In this document: positions 57,681 through 64,000 of the stretch, piece by piece
How positions within the stretch are numbered: the stretch's first letter is position 1
Layout of the letters: each line of letters opens with the position of its first letter
NCBI GenBank assembly: GCA_964019135.1
Contig: OZ025255.1
Coordinates: forward strand, 21,553,708 to 21,617,707
Reading direction: 5' to 3'
DNA from: Arenicola marina
Taxonomy: Eukaryota > Annelida > Polychaeta > Arenicolidae
Length of the DNA stretch: 64,000 bases
Position numbers and translations under genes: made by a program
The notes under the pieces: model-generated
Database searches by the model: none
What the model saw: the letters and a program-made list of their open reading frames with translations, nothing else
What the model was told of the DNA's origin: nothing

Positions 57681-60008
57681 CGAGGGGGCTGAATCGGCGA
57701 TGAGGGACACATAAGACCTGGAGAACACGCAAGGCCCCCACAAACGTATCATATCCCTAATCCAACCCAAATAGAGATGCTCGCGGAACTAGAAATTGCG
57801 ACAGTTTGCAACATTATAAAGAAACCAATAGCATGACAGGTATGCTTTCAGAGTATGTCCATGTTCAACGAATATGTTGGTCATTTCTACTGTTATCTCA
57901 GACCGACCGCAGCAAAGATGCCTTAAGCGGCGATGACAGAACCGTGCCTTCCAATTCGTCTCCGATGCTGGAAAAGACATCACCACAATCCTACCGGCAC
58001 TGCTGTCTGTTTCAAAAGGAGCTCCGTTAGTTCGCAAGCGAAAGTCCCACACGTCCGTACTCACTTGCAGCCTTTACATCGAATCACTGGGAAAGGGGAA
58101 AAAGTACGGTAACTACAAATCAAGCCTGTCAGTAAGAATAACGTTTTACATCGAGTGGGTCAGGGGGGCCGGATGGCCGTGTAGACTTGGAGAAGAAAAC
58201 ACGGAAAGAGACGTGGTTTGGTGTCAGGGTTGTGAAAGGTAGTGGCGTGTCGGATACCTGTGTCAAAATTGTTTGTATGGCGGATATCACAACAAAAACT
58301 AAATTGTAATATTAAGAAACCAACATATTATTATTGATTTCCATGGCGATAAGTGACTGAAATGCTGTTGTTGCTTTAGATATATATACATCAATTATTG
58401 TAATCGGTTATATCATAACATGTTTTCGTTTGAAATTGTTTGTTATGCAGATATTCCAATAAAGAGAAAGGTTTACTTAATAAGCTTTACCCAATATATA
58501 CCCATCGGTTTCGATTTACATGTAAATAAGTATTTGCAAACGGAAATGTAACCGGGTAAGTTCGGAGTCTGTCGGTAGATTCCGGTAAGTAGGTATTTGG
58601 TGCGTAGCGATAACGTAGCGTTTTTATCTGCCTTTGTATGTCAGTTTAAATATATGTTCAATCTCAGCAAAATGTGTTGAACTAAGACATACAGTGGATA
58701 AAAAGCAATGACTGATATAAATTAATTTCTAAGGGTAAATATCGTAGTACCCATGGTGGACTATTAATGTATTTAAGTGAATAATATCGGTATTGACTGC
58801 TTGCTTCTTTCACTATTTCACTTCTTTCACTATTTCATCCATAATACAAATAAATGTTGGTTCTTTGATCCACTTTATGGCTTTAACAAGTAAAGTATGC
58901 ACCTAGGGGTCCAACGTGTCTGTTATGACGGGCTGACACGGGACCTGCATATGAGAAAAGTCGCACACAAACACATCACCCATCGCGAGGAATGCCGACT
59001 GGTGTACACACTTATGCCATTAGGCCCCTTTCAGTTGTAACACTTCTGTTTAAAGCAACGTATTCTGTATTTTTTTGTATTACCAAACTCTTCCCTATGT
59101 CAAATAAGCATATTCCGTCTTGAATTTAAATACTGAAAGCATGTGGGCTATGCGGAGAGAAGCAAATTTGTTCGCCGGATCAAAAGTTGGTGGCCGGCTT
59201 TATTTCTCGCACTCTGTTGTTAGTGGCCAATGTTGACACCAGTTCCGGGAAAAAACCCATCCCGATATATGCGTCAGAAATTGAGATTTTATCATATTAT
59301 GTTACAGTTTGACAAATTAGTTCATGTGGCAAATTTAGGCGGCTTAAAAGCTAAAATTTACTTTGTAAAATATATTTTAGTTTTCTAATCGTGCGTTGTT
59401 TTGCTGCCGCCATTCACGTTACAGATACAGGTGTCAACGCGCGTAACTGATATTTACATAAATAGTTCCAACAAACCAAACACGAAAAAAAGGCTCATTT
59501 AAGAAATATATACCATTTTGCCTAAAACAATTAATATGTTCGTTAAGCCTACCTCCGCCGCATATCTCCAGAGAAACACGTCGCCCGAACTGGTGCTATT
59601 GAGCGCCACTGTTATGATTTTAATCAAGTATTGATGTGCAGTTGTGAGTAGATCTATTATTGTCATCGTTAGATTTCCGCGTTGACTTAATGGCGACGTT
59701 TGAAGTTTCATTCGAGCGAGAAAATACATATGGCATTGCTTCTCTTAGCACGCACTCGACGCAATGCCATATGCATATCATCCCTGCGCGCATGTTCGCT
59801 GTTTGGTATTCTGTGTGATGATGCAATAAATGTGATGATGAAATAATCCGCGCAGTTTTATGCTGAAGTTGTTATTTTACAGACTCCAAAGGCCGCGAGG
59901 CCGAAAGCCGATAATGAAAATACAGGGCTGCTACAGATTGATGAAGAGCCAATAAAAAGCCTAACGCCATGTGACCGTCTGCCATGAGTGTTTATTACAT
60001 GATAAAAT
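57681..60008. other. No gene seen
   Basis: About 57681-58770 is present only in copy 2 and is unrecognised. 58780-60008 matches 8107-8130 and then 9979-11196 of copy 1, including the collapsed hairpin at 59727-59773. Confidence 0.5.
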
Positions 60009-60821
60009 GTGTACTGGTACTGGTTCCGAATTGTATTAGATCATGATAGATCGATATATTCGAAGAGTTGCTGCTACAATGTGTCGTACAATCTAGACCA
60101 GGCAGGCAGACCCACATGGGTAACACATGAGACTTTATTATTTCGCAATGGATTTGGGGCAGTGTGGCTTAGCCAAAGTGTGGGAGATACAAACCGTTTT
60201 ATATTTGAATTGAAACTGAAAGCCAGTCTGTCTGATATAACAGACCATACTTGCATGGAACAGTCTCAAGCTGCAACAAAGTTAAATAATTATTGTGAAA
60301 TTAAATCCTTATTAGAACCTGAAGTGTATTTACATCTAATTCACCACAGGCGACATATGATAGCTCTTACCAAGCTGCGTTTTAGTAATCATGGACTTGC
60401 TATCGCTATAGAGAGGGGTCAGAAAGAACGAAGGGAAAGATTTTGCTTATACTGTAAAAGCAAGGGAATCGATATATTAGAAGATGAATATCACGTTAGG
60501 ATGATATGCAGGTAATATGAAAAACTCCGCATAAAATATTTACCTAATTTCAACTGTCCAAGTAAACTAAAATTTATTTCACTTCTGCGCTGTAAGAATA
60601 CTGTATTACTGGGTAATCTAGGTGCATTTCGCGACCATGCAGCAACATTACACAGTTTGTCAAAAATAGCGCGCAACTTGTTATGTAAATGTTTGTATAT
60701 GTTCAATGGGCCCGTGGCCCGAAAGTACAATGTAGAAAATGTCGAACGCCATGCAAAACAAAGCGGTATTACTTATTATTGCGAGTTTAATTCCAATTCA
60801 ACTTTACCTCACATATGCTAG
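60009..60821 (+). pseudogene. LINE-derived reverse transcriptase tail, copy 2
   Basis: A 168-codon frame ends with ALTKLRFSNHGLAIAIERGQ, RERFCLYC and EDEYHVRMIC, the C-C-H-C finger found after the RT domain in many LINEs. An in-frame TAA follows MICR, and reading then resumes in the same frame (YEKLRIKYLPNF ... FISLLRCKN ... LGAFRDH) to a stop at 60821. No RT catalytic YADD or endonuclease is present, so it is a dead 3' fragment shared by both duplication copies. Confidence 0.8.
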
Positions 60822-61154
60822 GCGTTAGCATGTCTCCTTGCTTCTTTGGTTTAACTTTCGCATACAATGTTTGAAGTAAAATGTCTAGCCCTTACAAGCT
60901 TCCACACAGCTTGTGAGCTAGTCGCCTTCTTTACAAAATATCAGAATATATATAAGTAGGTCGTGACCAAGAAGCCTGGCACATTAGAGTAAAATAGCCA
61001 GTTGGCAGCCACGATGGTCAACAATACCTGTTATCTGTATGTTTATATATGTACCCCATACACATGTGCACTGCTGTATCAATTGAGTTTTGTTTTTGAG
61101 CAATAAATGTTCTTTTTTTTAAAATTATAATACAACCTGGCACGTGCAACAAGG

Positions 61155-61742
61155 CGGGCCGTTTAAATCTATAATCACAATTAGTGCGTGACGTCATGCT
61201 TCATTGTTTTTTGCAATGTGACTATGGCAACGATTAAATATTGAAGGGGTCACAGGGCGGCTTGGGTCAGATTACACTATGGTCGTATTCGATCATGCAA
61301 TCGGAGTGCTCGGGGCCTGAGGAACGTTAATCGAACACCTCATGTTGTGATCCGATTTAACACTCGTGTCGTACTCCCCACTTTCCTGGGTGCATGCAAG
61401 AGCAAAGTGGCAGACAAGTGAGGCAAAGAGAACGAAACAGCGTCCATATCGACACTTTAACACGATCCCGTGCCAAGCGTTCGGTTTCGGAACAACACGA
61501 TGACAGCTGACGCATGCGTATTTCAAGTTATCGGACCAATATCGAATACGACCTATTTCAGTGGCCTTTAAATTTAATGCTATTGTACCAGTCAACACGA
61601 CCATTGACTCGTAATAACACGACTTGATGTTCGTATTTGTTCCTTCGATCGACAATCGTTGACATAATGAGGTTGTATAGCAATGAAGCATGACGCCACG
61701 AAAGAAAAATTATGATTGCTGATTATGGATCTAAACGGCCCG
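61155..61742. mobile_element. Non-autonomous element with about 85-bp TIRs, copy 2
   Basis: Paralogue of 12345-12932 with the same outer ends (GGGCCGTTTAAATC and CTAAACGGCC) and the same inner inverted pair. Both duplication copies carry it, so it predates the duplication. Confidence 0.75.
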
Positions 61743-64000
61743 CGTACTCTCATGTTCCACGTTTCGTGGTGACTAGAACACAATATGTGGGCAGGTCTGC
61801 GATTTGTCAAATATGTCAGTATTTACCACAATTTAACGGCGTGAACGTTAGAACCGTATTCATTGCCGATGTAACGTTGGTGCATCTATTGCTTTGTATC
61901 AGTATAAGGTACTGGCGGATCCACTGGGTGCAAAGTTTCCAGATGTACCCCACCACCCCCACCCTTTTAATGAAAATTGTGAGCCTATTTCATTCTAAAT
62001 GAAGATGCCCCTGTCTTTTTGGCTGAGTTTTCGGATCCCCCTCCCAAGGTTTGCAGATATATTCCAACGCCACCGATTTTTTAGGGCGACGGCCATTTTT
62101 AATGCAAATTGAAGGTCTATTCCAATATAGGTAAGGATACCTAACCTCTCCTGGTTTTTCAGAGCCAGCTCTCATCCGCGGCCTATTTTCCAAATCCTGA
62201 ATACTGTCCTTAGGTATTTGGCAGTTATACACAACATGCAAACACTACCTTCTACATCTATGTGTAGAATATGCCGATCCCCAATCGATCTAGATGTGTG
62301 CCCAATATTTGTCGGTGTATCACGTGCATTAGCTTGGCACGCGTTCGAGGGACTGTCGGTGCTGCATTGTAAAACGAAATTATCTAGTTGTCATGGTGTG
62401 TGCCTGGCCTGTGCAAATATGGAGAGCGAATTGTCCCGACCGCGCGCATGTCATGGCAGATCATTTTTGGACGTGTTTTTTATTAGTACCATTAAAATGG
62501 TACCGTATTGCTTGCTCACCTCAGTGATTTTCAGAGCGATCGCGGATAATTCGCGGAAAAGATGGGCTGAAACGTCACTCCACGGCAGTTATGAATTTGA
62601 CGCTAGGTCGGGAAACACCCAGTTCTGATGACGTAAGGCGCATCGCGTTATGTCTGCGGGATACGTTCAACGAAAACGTAGTGCAATAAGTCCCTACTGC
62701 CTACTATGGTGCTCAAGCAGGTTTGGCTCTGGATAATGAATGTAATCATTATTTTAATAGGGCGGTACAGTTTTCGCGGGTTCTCTTTCCGGTTTAGGGG
62801 CTTTAATCGGGGACCAACGAACAAAGTGTTCTTAAAACGATTGCGCATCACGCTGCTCTCTAACAACCGTCTAACCGCTCATTTACTACATAAACTTACT
62901 CTAATAGTTATACTTCTGATATGCGCCTTATATGGCTATAAAGTATAGTTCGCCAAGACTTCCGGTATACTTATTTTGTGGACAAACAAACGAAGCACGT
63001 GTTCGGGACGAGTTTAGAATCTCTGCGCACACTGTTATCCTGACTATATGTGACGTTGACGTAACGTATATGTTACGCAAAGACAGAGACAGGGAACAGG
63101 GAGACTGCCTGCGCACCAGCCAGGCACCAAGGGTGTGGGTCCATTGCGGAAGGCATAGCGACATGATTAAGAAATATAGCTTCTCGCATGTAAACACATT
63201 TTTGGTTCAGCGGAGGGTCGTCGTCGGTGACCTCAACGCCTGGCGTGTGATTGGCTAACTCTGGTCACGTGTTCCGAACATGTCGACACCCACATGATGG
63301 GCGAAAATCACTGCTTGATACTGTTGATGTGCGATTTTCTCGATGATGGTTTCTTTTTAAACAAAACGATTAACGGCAAATAAATTTTATACCAGCAGAT
63401 TTTAACTTTTATATCACATTGCAGCCGCCCGGTATTTTCTTTTAAGTGGCTAAAGGCAATAATACCCGTAAATTTTTCATGGCGTAATACACGAATGCGA
63501 CCTTTCTGTGCCACCAGTATGAGAGCAATTGTCTCTAAAAGCATGTCCCCTTATATTCTTGTAAACTATAATATTGTCGTTGTGTAATAAGGAGCTCAAT
63601 ACATGATTTGCACCTGAAACCTAAAATATCTTTCACGGAAATGGCAGTATGAGCAGCTTTCAACGTCGCTCTTCTTTCAAACTATATGTTTACGAAAGGA
63701 CAATACCATTTCAAGAAGATTGCATTTCTGCAGAAAAGTCTGCTTTGAGACGAGTGGCGACCATCAGCATATTACATAAAAATAGCATGTTTCTATAGTT
63801 GTCTTATAGCATGTGGGATTTGTCTTATAGAATGTGGGATTTGTCTTATAGCATGTGGGATTTGTTATAACATGTCTATAGATTTCTATGAAATGAATGT
63901 GCCCAATATCATGTCTACATGTGTGTTCTATGTGTGGAAATGAATTTTAGAAGAAACAAAAGTCAGTGTAGCGGGAGGCGGGTCGGCCTATGGCTGTTCA
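61743..64000. other. Duplicated sequence to the window end, no gene called
   Basis: Matches 12933-14636 and then 17290-17830. It contains the empty target site of the copy 1 transposon at about 63455-63468, and a 33-bp in-frame addition at about 62565-62597 relative to copy 1. Confidence 0.6.

Larger units (their letters stand above)
43110..64000. repeat. Segmental duplication, copy 2
   Basis: Second copy of 1-17830, lying about 43-46 kb downstream in the same orientation and still matching at the last base of the window. Extra blocks not in copy 1 include 43184-43290, 43377-43707, 43935-46515 (which contains the foldback element), 46619-46726, 46785-46975, about 47160-49850 (which contains the LINE), 52891-53235, 56935-57385 and about 57530-58770. 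Confidence 0.95.

Overview
This is eukaryotic, repeat-rich DNA of the kind found in large, highly polymorphic genomes of marine invertebrates. It holds a tyrosine-recombinase (DIRS-type) retroelement, two kinds of LINE debris, many short inverted-repeat transposons, several minisatellites, runs of 10-18 G or C, and one intronless peptide-type GPCR. An invertebrate deuterostome (echinoderm, hemichordate or amphioxus) would fit, but the sequence alone does not settle the species.

Layout. (1) 1-17830 and 43110-64000 are two copies, in the same orientation, of one long segment, and both run off the window edge. They match at a few percent divergence (4 differences in the 240 bases from 13501) but differ by many clean insertions and deletions. 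Each carries a 34-bp minisatellite (2371-3725; 51503-52866), a hAT-like MITE, a LINE tail (11197-12018; 60009-60821), a long-TIR element (12345-12932; 61155-61742) and the last exon of an unrecognised gene (7541-7795; 56514-56767). Copy 1 alone has a 2652-bp transposon at 14640-17291, with the intact empty site in copy 2. Copy 2 alone has a 2382-bp foldback transposon at 43990-46371 with an 8-bp target duplication, and an L1-type LINE at about 47330-49480. The pair could be a true segmental duplication or two haplotypes assembled end to end.

(2) 18180-28340, with a further piece at 33630-34560, is two-and-a-bit diverged copies of a composite non-coding repeat unit of about 4-4.5 kb. The third piece begins directly after a broken DIRS-type element (about 29590-33250, minus strand) that carries an exact 170-bp tandem array at its gag-side end.

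(3) 34943-35505 holds two exons of a dead THAP DNA-binding domain, and 35745-36073 a MITE bounded by G and C runs. (4) 36080-43109 is the only stretch that looks like ordinary host sequence. A purine-rich tract and a 12-16-bp minisatellite lead into the single convincing host gene, a 465-codon class A GPCR at 40852-42249 (+).

Apart from the GPCR, nothing here looks like a working gene. The window is mainly a record of transposition, tandem repeat growth and duplication around one receptor gene. There is no operon or pathway to reconstruct.
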